From Arachis hypogaea (taxonomy: Eukaryota; Streptophyta; Magnoliopsida; Fabales; Fabaceae): a stretch of DNA of 64,000 bases. Location of the stretch: contig NC_092055.1 in assembly GCF_003086295.3 (NCBI RefSeq), positions 125,279,484 to 125,343,483 of the forward strand, given 5' to 3'. A program made the position numbers and the translations under genes. Shown piece after piece: positions 1 through 11,773 of the stretch. The notes under the pieces are model-generated. The model was not told the DNA's origin. It was given only the letters and a program-made list of their open reading frames with translations, and made no database searches. The number at the start of each line of letters is the position of its first letter. The stretch's first letter is position 1.

Positions 1-30
1 TTAGGTGTTTTTTCTTTGTGTTATGTTCAG

Positions 31-985
31 TCACCAAAAAAAAAATGCTGCAGATTTTCATACGTTCATACCGTGTGCAACCAAATCCTCCATTGAAGCT
101 CTGTTTCAAGGTGTGTACACTCATCAAAAAGTTAGGGAAGTCCAAGCACAATTTAGAGGAAAGGCGAATTGCATCACTAGATTAACGAATTCCGCTCTAG
201 GCTATTCAGTATACGAAGTTGGAGAATAAGTTTTCAGCTCAATATTCAACAAGTTTGTGGTTACTTACGACTCAGTAGTAGCCGAGGTAAATTGTCAATG
301 CTTATTATTCGAGTCAAGAGGGATATTGTTCCGTCACGCACTAAGCGTGTTAAGCTTTGAACGAGTAACCCAAGTGTCACCGAGATATATATTGGAACAA
401 TGGAGAAAGAAGGTAAAGAGGCGACACACACACATCAAGAGCAGCCACGACGAGCCATTGTTGGATCCAAGAAGCAAGAGGTTTGACGAATTAATTTTTT
501 GTTCGCAAAATATTTGCGAATTTGTATCAGAATCGGAGGAGCTTACTGCGATTCTGCACCGTGCGTACGATAACGTCATGGTTGAGATGGAAGAATTGAA
601 AGCCAAAAGGAAGGGGACATCTTCTTTATCTCACGAAGATGCCAACTTGGAATCCGTTAACGAGCTTCAAAGCCCTCCAAGGATTCAAACAAGAGGACGC
701 CCCAAAAATAGGCTAGGTTCAAAGTTAGACAAATAGATTGCAAATGCCTCAAAGAAGAAGAAAACGAAAGCTTTAAACGAGGTAAAAGTGATGTTCTTTA
801 AATATATGGTGATTGAGTTTAATTTTCTCATTAATAGTTTAGCTAATATGTGAGTTTATTATATCCAGTTAAACCTCTTTGATGCTGCATCAGTGGTGCG
901 TTCAAATTCCAGCCAATATCAAGGACATGTTATTTATTATCAGTTCAGGGAGCCAGCAGCAGCGGATAACTTTTTGGGTGTATAG
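31..985 (+). pseudogene. FAR1/FHY3-like transposase-derived gene, 3' part, broken
   Basis: This is the C-terminal part of a FAR1-related protein, a family derived from Mutator-like transposases that binds DNA in the nucleus. The 5' part lies outside the window. An intron end (CAG at 28-30) precedes an exon from 31 to 781, and a last exon runs from 869 (after CCAG) to the stop TAG at 983-985. Visible hallmarks are IPCATKSSIEALFQGVYTHQ, then FRGKANCITRLTNSALGYSV, and a SWIM-type region CQC...RHAL. The third SWIM cysteine is replaced by phenylalanine (LFRH where LCRH is usual). Two in-frame stops break it: TAA at 227-229 and TAG at 734-736, each where the surrounding pattern suggests a glutamine codon. 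It converges on the Ulp1-like gene, and the two probably belong to one mobile element. Family assignment is confident; membership of one element is inference. Confidence 0.82.
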
Positions 986-1050
986 TTACAGAATATGGGT
1001 GTAAAAGCACTGTTATTTTGGGTGTATTTATGAATTTTCTTGTGTTTCAC

Positions 1051-1055
<5 letters not shown>

Positions 1056-1115
<60 letters not shown>
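1056..1115. repeat. Compound (AC)n(TA)n microsatellite
   Basis: About 15 AC dinucleotides run directly into about 15 TA dinucleotides. It lies just downstream of the FAR1-like stop codon, between the two convergent genes. Confidence 0.95.
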
Positions 1116-1118
<3 letters not shown>

Positions 1119-1162
1119 AATCTGCTATTTATGTTATAAAATATTGTTTATTTTTTTACTAC

Positions 1163-1393
1163 GGTTTAAGGGTTTTAGGGTTTAGGTTTTTAGGGTTTAG
1201 GGTTTAGGGTTTAGGGTTTAGGTTTTAGGGTTTAAGGATAAAGCCTTAGTGGATAGAAGTCTGGTGTATTTTTAACTTTCCTTGGGTATAAAATAAGATC
1301 TTATGGGTGTAAAAATCAATGATCTGGGTGTATAGTAGGTTGGTTGGTTTAGGGTTTAGGGTTTAGGAATTTAGGGTTTCAGGGTTTAGGGTT
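1163..1393. repeat. Interstitial telomere-like TTTAGGG repeats, degenerate
   Basis: Two clusters (about 1163-1236 and 1346-1393) consist of the plant telomere heptamer TTTAGGG and variants such as TTTTAGGG. They are separated by a stretch with GGGTGTA motifs. They lie in the 3' flank of the FAR1-like gene. This is a short internal tract, not a chromosome end, because ordinary transposon and gene sequence lies on both sides. Confidence 0.85.
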
Positions 1394-1611
1394 CAGGGAT
1401 AAATCATCAGGGGATAGATGTTTGGGTGTATATTCAACTTTCTTTGGGTATAAAATGCCAGGTTATGGGTATATATTTGGTTTGATATTTTTCTTAATAT
1501 TATAGTACCTGTAATTCAGACATTTTGAATACAGCAGAGAGAGTTTTACTCATAATTGGCAAATTTTTACATCATCTGTTCAATTTCTTACAAGACTATA
1601 TAACAGTTATA

Positions 1612-4600
1612 TTAATCAATGTCAATATCATTAGAATCTATCTGACAATATGGACTCAATAACAATGAGAATGGCTTGGACAGTCTTATTGCATTACTTC
1701 CCCTAATGGCTTCAGCTTTGTCTTGATTCATTTCATGGAATAAAATCCGGGAAGCATATTCTACTCTAAAGTGGTCCACCTCGTCCTATAGTTAAAAAGA
1801 ATATTCTATTTAATCAACCATATTAATTGAGTAAAGTAATACAGAGTTACTTAGTTTTAAACACATTTACCTGGGTCCAATTGTCCCACTCATACTTTAA
1901 CCTTTTAATATTTTCGAGCTGAATTATCTCAAGCCACTTCATTACGTAAATAGCACAGTCATAGCTGAAAACCAAAAAAATAAATTACAAATTACATATA
2001 GGAAAGTTTAATTTTCAGAGTGAAAGATTTATACATTGTCTTTTGGCTTGAGATGTTAATGTATGGCGGTTCAATTTCCTTGTCCTTGTCCCTTCTCTTC
2101 AGAGGTGCCCCCTAGCATATACTCTAATTCGTAAAATTACATATCCCTTAAAACACAAAACAATCAGTAATACATGAATAATTTAATAAAAAAATACACC
2201 CAAAGGAGCATAAACTTACACCTTATATTGAACAGAAATACACCCAACTATTAAAATACAGAACACAGAACTAACTTACAATGAATGTATTTAGGGCCGT
2301 TCTCTCATCGGACGGAGATCTCGTGTGATATGGGTCGAGTATATAAAATTTCCGCTTTCTTGTATCAGCCAACCATAACCACCAATGTTGTGAATGGCAA
2401 ACAGGTGCAAAAATCTGAAGTATGTCCAGATTGAACACTATTTTAGTTTATTTGGCACATAAGTAAAGAATGGTAATAAGAAGTTTTAGAAATGAAAACT
2501 TACATAACGATGCGATGCTAATTTTTTAAGGTCCAAGAAGGGTATAAACATTGGGTAGTCTTCTACCCTGAATGGTTTATTGGTTTTAGGCTGTAAGAAT
2601 ACCCTTTCTGGATGATTTTCAATGGCCATGTTCTGCAAAAATTGTGAACCACTAAATGAATATAGAAAATACACCCAAATGAATACACAACTTACACCCA
2701 ATTGAACACAGAAAATACACCTACATGAGCACATGAAATACACCCAATTTAACATAGCAAATACACCCGAAGGAATGTAGAAAATACACCCAAAATTTGT
2801 TAAAGCAACCCTTACCACAATATCAGGGGGGAGACAGTATATTTCTTCTTGAAACTTTTTAATCTTTTGCTGGTTTAGGATGAGGCACATGGCAGAGACA
2901 ATCTAGAAAAAGATGTCAAAATCAATTTACATCAGTCAACATTGTAGTTAATTTTGGTGATAAAAACATTAAGGTTATTGTAATATTACCTCAGCTTCTA
3001 TATGCGTTTCAGCTGCGAGTGATGCGAGGTGGATTTTTGACAAAATGTAATTATCTTGGAATTTGAGTGTGCACACGGTGTCATACTCATTAGTTAGTCC
3101 ATTTTCGTATGTTTTCACTCGTGTGGCCCAGATGTAGCATTTCTCTTTCATGTCAGCCGTATTTTCATTCGTCCTCGCAGGAGTTTCAAACTTCTCGAAA
3201 CTCTCTCCGCCACTTTCCTTTCGAATCTGTGGACTTTTTCCTTTTGTTGTCACTGACAAACCCCATTTGTAGGGTTTATCTTGTATTGATTTTTGGGGAT
3301 TTTATCAACTTTTACCCACATTTATTCAATGAAATAGCATGGTTTTATAACTTCTCCCTTAATTGTGCTTAAGAGTGAAAACATGCTTTTTAGGACTTAA
3401 AATAGCTAAATTTAATTCACCTTGATTCTATTAGATGCCTCGATATGTTTGTTAAGTGATTTCAGATTTAGGAGGCAAAGATTGGATTAAGGGAATGAAG
3501 AAAAAGCATGTAAAGTTTGAGAACTCATGAAGAAATGAAAGAACCGGAAAGCTGTCAAGCCGACCTCTTTGCACTTAAACGACCATAACTTGAGTTACAT
3601 AGGTCCAATTGATGCGGTTCCAGTTGGGTTCGAAAGCTAACATCCGGGGCTTCGAAACGATATAAGATTTGCCATAGTTGCATCGCGCATAGGGGCGCGC
3701 ACGCGCACGGTACGCGGACGCGCCGATGGTGGCACATGACCCACTTAATGCAAACGTGGCCAGCGATTTTAGAAGCCTTGTGGGCCCAATCCAACTCATT
3801 TCTGATGCTATTTAAGCCAAGGATTGAAGGGGAATCAACATACTTTTCATACTTTACATACTTTAATCATTAGTCATAGTTTAGTTTTGGAAATAGTTAG
3901 AGTTAGAGAGAGAAGCTCTCTCTTCTCTCTAGAATTAGGATTAGGAATTAGGGTTAGATTAGGATCTCATAGTTCTAGGTTTAATTCAAGTCTCCTTCTA
4001 CTTCTACCTTCAATTGATGATTGCTACACTTTGGTTCTTCTCTCTATCCCTATTCTCTTGTTGTAATTTCTCTTATTTTGTTTCTAGGTTTTGTAATTGA
4101 GATACTCTTGTTCTCTTTGTTTTCTTTCAATAATGCAATTTGAGGTAATTCATGATAATTGTGATTTCCTTGATTGTTGTTGTTAATTCTTTACATTCAA
4201 TTGTAGTTAGAATTCATTCTTGTTGTGATTGACTATACTTTTCTTTTGTGCCTTCCAAGTGTTTGATTAAATGCTTGGAAGAATGTTAGACTAGAATTTT
4301 ATGTTCTTGGCTTGAGAAGGTAACTTAGGATTTATTGAGTCACTAGTGTCCAATTGATTGATAGTTGATAGCCATTAACTCTAGCCTTCATTAATCCAAT
4401 TAGTGGAAAGCTAGGACTTATGGACTAGGATTGATATAACTCACTTGACTTTCCTTTGTTAATCGATTTAAGGATGACTAAGTGGGATTAATCCTTGCAA
4501 CTACCATACTTGTGGCTAGTGATAATGATGAAGACCCTTGACAACCAAACCTTGCCAAGACCATTTTGTGAATAAAGTTTTCCTACCATTTGCTATTCAC

Positions 4601-7600
4601 ATTCCTCATCCAAAACCCCAAAATAAACAAGTCCATAACCAATAACAAGAACACTACCCTGCAAGTCCTTTGAGAGACGACCCGAGGTCCAATACTTCGG
4701 TTTATAAATTTTAGGGGTTTGTACTAGTGACAAACAACTTTTTGTATGAAAGGATTAGTGATTGGTTTAAAAACTATACTTGCAACGAGAATTCATTTGT
4801 GAAATTCTATACCATCAAAAATCCATTCATCAGTCACCCCACCACTTGCAATGTTTTCTATCAGATCCCCTAATTGTTCTAGCAGTTTTGGGGTTTCAGG
4901 AGTTTTTGCCCTCTCTCCATCTTGTGTTTCTGCCCCCTCCTGCGTTGCTGCTTCTTCTTGGCTTGAATCAGTCAAGCCAAGGCTGAATGATGGCGTCGGA
5001 CCTTTTTTAGGAACGTACGATGCTGTCCGTGCCATCATTATCAGCGCAGCATCGTCTTCTGGGGCTAGATTACTGCGTGATCATGTATAACGTATTATAA
5101 GAATAAGAATATACGAATGATAACAAAACATTGATTTTACTCTGATGAACTTATATTTTAGATGGAGTTGGTGGAAGCGTGGGTGTGCTTTCTTCAGGTT
5201 TTTGGGGTGGTTCAGGAGTGCTGCAGGGTTACATAAAATTAATCATGTTATAAAAAAACTAATAGGGGCAATATACACCCAAACTGTAACCAAGTAGACA
5301 CCCAAGACTATTCCTTACCTTTTTGTAGTTCCTTCATTATTTTTTTCACTTGGAGACTTTTTAGGGGTTGGTTCAATTTCTGGCACAGGGGTTGGTTCAT
5401 TTTCTGTCACAAGGGTTAGTTCAATTTCTGGCACAGTGGTTGTTTGGGACAGTGGTAGACAAACTTGAATCGGAACTCTAAACAAGAAGAAAAATAAAAG
5501 GTTAACAAAGCCCCCGAAAATAAAATGGTTATAAGGTTGAAATTTTCTTGAAAAACTCACATTGCAAGCGCTTCTGTTTGCGACTATGTCTCTACCCGCA
5601 CAACCATCATGTTCTCTTCAGCTGGCTCACTGGCTGACTCTTCAACCAGACTCAACCTAAAATACACCCTAAGAAAGTCAAAAATACACCAGAAGCATTC
5701 AAAAGAAAGACAGGCTTTGTTTTTTGAGAATTTACATACTTCCAGATTTTGCTTTTCTTTCCTGCATTTTTTTTCTCGAATAAAAAATTAAAGGGCTTTT
5801 TTTCTAAAAAAAAATATATATATATACAGAATTAGAAGTAGAAGATAATAAAAGAATAAAAGCAACGGTTATTAGAAAGAGAAATTACATGCCCTCCGCC
5901 GGTTTGTTTACACTACTTTTATCTGTGTCCTTGAGACGAAGGATCATCACTTCCTAAGTTTACATCCGGTATTCTAAACATAATAGAGTACATATTATTC
6001 ATAAAAATGCCATACTGTTAAATCAGGATAACAAGATTTTATCAAATAAAGCTTCTTACGTTTCAGATGAGACATAGTGACCTTCCGTCGATCGCATGTC
6101 AGCTTCCTTCTCCCTGGCAAACAAGAAACAATTATCAGTAAAGAAAACACCTTAAAATCTGAAATATACACCCCAACAAGACATACCCCTGTGCAGCAGA
6201 TTTTTCATTCTTTTTCCTTAAGAATTCATCTAATTCTTCAGTTCTAATTTCAGATCTGACAGTACATGCATAAAAGAACATGTTAACAAATATAATTTTG
6301 ATAATAGACGGTAATATAGCTTACAAAGTACTGTACCCATGATAGGATTGAGCTTGCTCAGGAGATGAATCCTCAACAATGACCTTTTTCTTTTTGGATT
6401 GTGTCCTGGGGGGAAAAACAAGTATGAATCAGAAATATAAAATTAAATTGATCAGAAAATACTATCCAAAGAAGTGCTTACTTTTGTAGTGTTTTCTGAG
6501 TCTTTTTCTTTGTTTTTTGCTTCTCTACTGGTGATAATTCTTCGCTTCTAAAAGTTAATAAGAGACGCTCTGTTAATACATGAAATCTTGAGAATAAACC
6601 CAAAGGAAAACAGTAATAATTTCAGAACATTACTCATCATTTGATTCAGATTCTGAATCAGAATCCTCCTGAATCTTCTTTCTTTTTTTGGACTCTATTC
6701 TGGAAGGCAAACAATCATTATTTAAAAACATACTAAAAGAGACAAAATATACCCAAATGAATGCACAAAATACACACAAATAAATGCACAAAATATACCC
6801 AAATGAATGCACAAAATACACCCAACTGGATAAACAAAATACATCCAAGTATGTTACTTACTTTTTGGCTTTTCGGATGGGTTGTTTCCTTGTTGAATCC
6901 TCTGAGTCTTCTTCAGTCTCAGACTCAGAGGTAGAATGGACTTCACTTTCAGTTGTTTCAATCTCAGATGATGATGATGAACTTGCCTTCCTTTTTTTTT
7001 TGGTTTTTTATTTTTTTTCTTTTTTCTTTATTTCTTTCATTTTCTCCTTTGTTTCGGCCATCTTTACAATTCCCTGAAACATTAGAAATATTAGTTAGTA
7101 GCATTCAGGTAAATAAAATACACCCAAGATATTATTTTCACTTACCATATGTTCCTCCATTTCTGCCCTCATTCTTTCAACCAACTGCTCTCTAGTCCAG
7201 TTGGCAATCCAAGGTTCTGGAGGTCTTTCTTCCCCCTTCTTGTCTTTATTTTTTGATAGATGGAAGTAAACTATCATCAGGGTAAACAGGCAGCCGTCAA
7301 TTGCCTTTTTCTTTTTCAGATTGTAATCTGTTATTTCCTTGATGATAAAATTCAAAACATGTGCTCCCCAGTTCCCCTCTGTTATTGTGTCCATCTTGAA
7401 AATTGGTGCCAGATGCACAGTGGAGATTTTGTTTATTGTGGTTGGTAACAGGAACGCCATCTGTATATAGAGGATGAAAATCCTCTTGAACATGAGTCGA
7501 TCCTATTCATTATCAACACCAATAGCCATCATCTCATCTGTCAGATTTTTGAGGGTCTTCCCCTGGAATCTTCTAAAAATTGTTTGTTGTCTTCAAAAAT

Positions 7601-8111
7601 ATCCTTATAATTGACTTTCTGAGGCAGTAGATCTCCTACAAAAAAGAAAATAACATTGTATGAAAATCACTTGAAATACACCCAAGCATCACTTGAAATA
7701 CACCTCAATATGGCTCATATACACCTATGTTTGTAACGAGTTACCTGACGCGTTGATGCCAAGCGCAGCCCCTATTGTTCTTGGTCTTACTTTAAATGAA
7801 CCGTAGCCGGTTTCGAGTGTGTTTTTCCCTAATTTAAAGGAGTTAGCCAACTCCTTTAATATTTGGTGATGCACCCTTAGAGGCGGGATGTGCATCAGGC
7901 CACCAAATCCCAAATCCCTAACAATTGCTTTCTTCTCCTCGCTCATATTTCTGAATTTCTCACTCAACAGATGGGTTGCACACTTAAGGTCCTTGGTTTG
8001 CTGTAAACAAAGCAAAATTAGAGTCAGATATATTTCTATTATGAAAAACTGATTTGATCCAAGACATATATTTGTTCTTACATTTTTTTCAGGTTGGTTT
8101 TTGCCTGCCAT
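1612..8111 (-). pseudogene. Ulp1-type (C48) cysteine protease gene of a mobile element, broken
   Basis: A multi-exon gene read by hand on the minus strand. It begins MAGKNQPEKN (exon 8111-8082), then 8000-7745 and 7635-7146, which share a plant-mobile-domain-like region. Several short Ser/Lys/Glu-rich exons follow, then the protease. The Ulp1 triad is visible: His in HWWLW (near 2385), Asp in ILDPYH (near 2338), and Cys in YDCAIYVMKW (exon 1964-1871, near 1956). The last exon is 1785-1612. Ulp1 enzymes cleave SUMO; in plants, Ulp1-like domains also occur inside Mutator-like elements. Breaks: a one-base deletion near 7578, an in-frame TAG at 7503-7505, and a 1.58-kb solo LTR inserted in a coding exon at 3254-4832. 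The middle exons are approximate. It may never have acted on host SUMO and may serve the element. Confidence 0.72.
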
Positions 8112-8440
8112 TTTTTCTGAAATGAAAAATACACCCATAGATATCAGTCAGATACACCCATAGATCAGCTACATACACCTATACGAATTCTCATAAGTAT
8201 TTAATTAGATCAGTTCAAAATGATGTTCAATTCACTCAAACATGCATAAATATACAAGGTCAAGCAACATTACAAGGTCAAGCAATATACACCCAAGGAC
8301 AAGCAATATTAGAACAGTTGCAACAGTTGATTATATTACATTATATCAGTTCAGAAATATACACCCAACAAATTATGCCATATACACCCAATAAATTACT
8401 CCATATACACCCACCAAATTACGCAATATACTCCCAAAAA
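2180..8440 (-). repeat. Dispersed GGGTGTAT motif in introns and leader
   Basis: On the plus strand AATACACCCA and close variants (ATACACCC, TACACCCA) recur dozens of times, with clusters near 2190-2270, 2670-2800, 5265-5310, 6740-6850, 7670-7725 and 8130-8430. On the sense strand of the Ulp1-like gene this reads TGGGTGTATTTT. It avoids the coding exons. The same motif in the same sense occurs in the FAR1-like 3' region (975-1490), including the last codons of that gene (GGGTGTATAG). Confidence 0.85.
3254..4832 (+). mobile_element. Solo LTR (Ty3/gypsy type) inside the Ulp1-like exon
   Basis: The sequence runs from TGACAAACCCC to CATTCATCA (TG...CA ends) and is flanked by the perfect 5-bp duplication GTCAC at 3249-3253 and 4833-4837. 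Removing it restores an uninterrupted reading of the protease-gene exon, so both ends are well fixed. It holds no gag or pol and is a solo LTR left by recombination. A promoter-like CTATTTAAG lies near 3810. A CpG-rich block lies at 3693-3726. Its 5' and 3' parts resemble the interrupted LTR at 30664-40184 (shared GTGAAAACATGCT, GACGACCC, ACTATACTTGCA and TTTGTGAAATTC), so the two are related families. Confidence 0.9.
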
Positions 8441-8448
8441 TCAGTTAC

Positions 8449-8640
8449 GAGAAGAATTAGAACAAGAAGAACAGTAAAACCTAGAAGAACTTAGAAGAAC
8501 AGTAAAACCTAGAACAAGAAGAACATCAAAAACAGTAAAATGAGAGCTAGAACAAGAAGATCAGTAAAACCTAGAAGAACATAGAAGAACAGTAAAACCT
8601 AGTTCTTCGATTTCGAAATGTGAAAAATCTACAAGATGAG
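8449..8640. repeat. Degenerate purine-rich tandem repeat
   Basis: Units built from AGAAGAACAGTAAAACCTAG are repeated imperfectly about six times upstream of the Ulp1-like gene start. They are probably part of its 5' leader or promoter. Confidence 0.7.
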
Positions 8641-11600
8641 TAAAACAGTAACGTACCTTGAGTAATATTTTTTCGTTTTTTCTGGAGATTGTTGATGGAG
8701 AGTTCTATCTTTTGTTGATGGTTTCTGCTAATCTTCGCGACGATGAGGCTCGTCTCTTCAGTCTGGAATGTTACTCGAAACTTGACGGTTTGTGTTTTCT
8801 TCGAAGGAGAAGAGAAAGAGTGCACCATAACGAGCGCTTTTTGCGAAGCATAACCGTTGAGTGACGCGCGTGGGATTGACGCTCCATTCAAAGGGAGTGA
8901 GTGCGCGTGTAGTATTTTTAGGCTGGGCCAACTTGTAACGCTTGTAGACCTTTTTTGCTTATATATGTAACAGACCTCAAAGTAAATTACAAATAATAAT
9001 CTCTTATTTATTGTTTATATATAGTTATTTTGATCGAGAAGATACAAGCATCACATTTTGTAAAATATAAGTAGCAAATATTATATAATCACAATTTCGA
9101 GGAAATAGAGAAGCAAAATGTATAATGTCTAATACCATCTCATGATAAGAAAAGTTAGTGTAATTATTCTAAACATGTTGAAATCTTTAAGTGTAAGCAA
9201 AAACGTGAGATGAAGATAGGCTAATAAATAGTAAAGTGTTTAGATTATTTAAGGAGAAAATAGTTATTTTTTACCATCAAATATTTAAATACGGACAAAA
9301 TTAATCATAATAACTTGAAATTAATCTAATATCTGCAAAATATATTATCTGTTTGATAAAACTAATAATACGTTGAGTTAACACCATTAATAAATTCTAT
9401 GAATGTTCTTTTCAATTTCTTTTTTTTTTAATTATTTTTTCTTTTTTCGATTTTATTATTATTGTCATTATCACTGTCATCACCACATCTTTTTACCCTC
9501 TTTTTATTCTACTTCTTTGGAAAAAAAAATCCAAATAAAATTCTACTCAAATAATCATCATCAATTTATTAGCATTTTAATCAAATTTTATTCGCATCAG
9601 AAATTAACTATTACATTCAACACAAGTAAAAAATGTAAAAAAAATGAAATCACCCATAAATCGTAAGTCCATAATACTTATTTCTTCTCTGACATCACTT
9701 CTAAAGCGCAACTATAGAATTTTTTACAAGAAGAAAAGATCTTTTGAAGTATATGTGAGCGACATTTAATTCCTGACTAACTAATGGTATAACTATAAAC
9801 ACAATAATTATGAATGAAATTGCTTGATTGGGATTAATAATAGTTGAAGGTTTGCTTTTTAGGGACTCGTTGTTCGTGATGATTATATCTTCTGTTGGCG
9901 GTCCTAGACATCTTAGTGCCTTTGAAATTTTTGGCATTCATACATTAGCCTAGGTCATTAGCCTTTGTCTTATGTTGTTATATGTTTGGTTCTTGTTTTA
10001 TTTAGTTTAAGCTTTGTTTTTTTTTTTTTTTTTTGTTGTCTTCTCTCACTTTTCTCTCTGGAACATAAGTGAATTCTAAAACTAACAAAAAAAATTATAG
10101 GTAATACTTCTTAGTTCTTATGTTTATAATTAGGACAAGCTAATTATTTTAAAATATAATGATTTTACTAAATAAAATCTAACTATGAAATAATAAATAA
10201 TATAAACAAATGATTTTATACTATTTTAAAGCTAGAAGGTAAACTATATAATTTCTGTTAAAGAAGTAAAAGGAACGCACGGGAGCAATGATGGAACATA
10301 AGTGGCATTCATTGGGAATGTGGTAGCCTCATAAGATGCATAATCTTCACACTTTGAGTGCTGGCAAATTGAGAGAGGGAGCACATTAATTAATCATTGT
10401 CGCTGTCTATACATATGTAGCTACATGATAAAAGAGTATCACAAGCATAACTAACCAACCAGTAACCAAAGCCGAATAAAAAGAAAGAAAGAAAGCTGTA
10501 GTTGTTGGGTGAAGAATGTTACAACATAATAATAGAGACAAAATATACACACAGAATAAAGATGGTGGCTTAACCTCATTCGAGCTGGTTAAGTCTTGCT
10601 GTCTTGGACACACCGGGGGCCGAGTATGACCTTACTTATGTTATCCAAGGATGTCACGTGTGTCATCAATAAAAATAGAACATGATGCTCAAAATAAGTA
10701 ATATTATTTAAAAAGTTCTGTTAACTTGTGTCTTAAGGATATATGTTAAGTATATCATAAAAAAAATATTTTATAAAAATTATTACAATTTTTTTTTTTG
10801 TTTTTAATGCATTGAATATATTAAAACTCAGATAATAATCTTGCCACTCCTATTTGATAATGCTATGTATGTTTGTATGAATTTGCATAAAAAATAAGTA
10901 ATATTATTAAGATAGGAGTGACAATATTTTTCTTAAAAAACTCAATGGTTGTTCACAATTCTAACGATAATAAATAAATAAAAGGAGATTTCCCAAGATA
11001 CTTAAATACTTACTCTATGAACGAATAAGAGGGTCATATACTCATATTGCTTCAAATCCTAAACTCTGAACAATCGAAATTTTTGCAATAGTAGGGTGAT
11101 ACTGTTCTAATCAATTGGATGAAGTGGGTCCCATCATCTTTAAATGACCTAAGTGTTACTATGATTTCTAGTTTCTGGTACAGATTCTAAATAATTTTTT
11201 CTCATAAACTGAATGTACATAGTGTATTATGTGTGGCAATCTAGTATTATTAATTTCCTAGTGTCCCATTAAAAATTTCTTAGAAATTTGGAATATTACT
11301 CTAATTCCAACATGTACCATGACAGTTTGAAAAAAAGATGCTATTTATCAACTAAGCCACTACAATTCCACTACAGGGCATGAAAAAATGAATGATTCAG
11401 AATTTCAGGGGGTAGTATAACAAAATTTAAACACATCAATCCAATGCCATAGAACACGAGGAATGCTTGAATAAAACTCAGAATCAAGATAAAGCCTCTA
11501 CAAAGTTACAACCCAGACTCAGATTTTATACAACTGAAAATCTGCTAACGGATCTTCACGTTCAATCGGATGAAAAGAACTACAAAAATATTTAGCCACT

Positions 11601-11773
11601 GAAATCCTTATGCATTTTCTGTTATACATTGATCAGGGATTTTTCTATTTGCTCCCCTCTTATTTCTGGTAGAGGGCATGTGGAGCCAATATCTATCTCC
11701 ACTGTTTTATACATTCAACCAAGGATTCCAAAATTTCATGACTACATAATCCACAGATCAGAATGATTTAATT
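8641..11773. other. AT-rich intergenic spacer
   Basis: No protein family is recognisable on either strand. A GC-richer patch at about 8850-8930 with several CGCG steps may be the promoter end of the FAR1/Ulp1 element. A poly-T run lies at 10017-10034. The part nearest 11774 should hold the 3' UTR of the AP-4 beta gene, but I could not fix a polyadenylation site. Confidence 0.6.
10831..10932. mobile_element. Small MITE-like inverted-repeat element, copy 1
   Basis: The left arm (CTTGCCACTCCTAT) and right arm (ATAGGAGTGACAATAT) are near-complementary and flank an AT-rich core containing GTTTGTATGAATTTG. A second copy with similar arms and core lies in an AP-4 beta intron at about 12912-13043. 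No convincing target duplication was read. Confidence 0.55.

Noticed and set aside
9403..9666. Small Phe/Tyr/His-rich open frame in the spacer
   Set aside because: Composition follows the local T-rich sequence; no promoter, introns or family motif.
10407..10613. 68-codon minus-strand open frame
   Set aside because: Short, not recognisable, and next to AT-rich noncoding sequence with no supporting signal.
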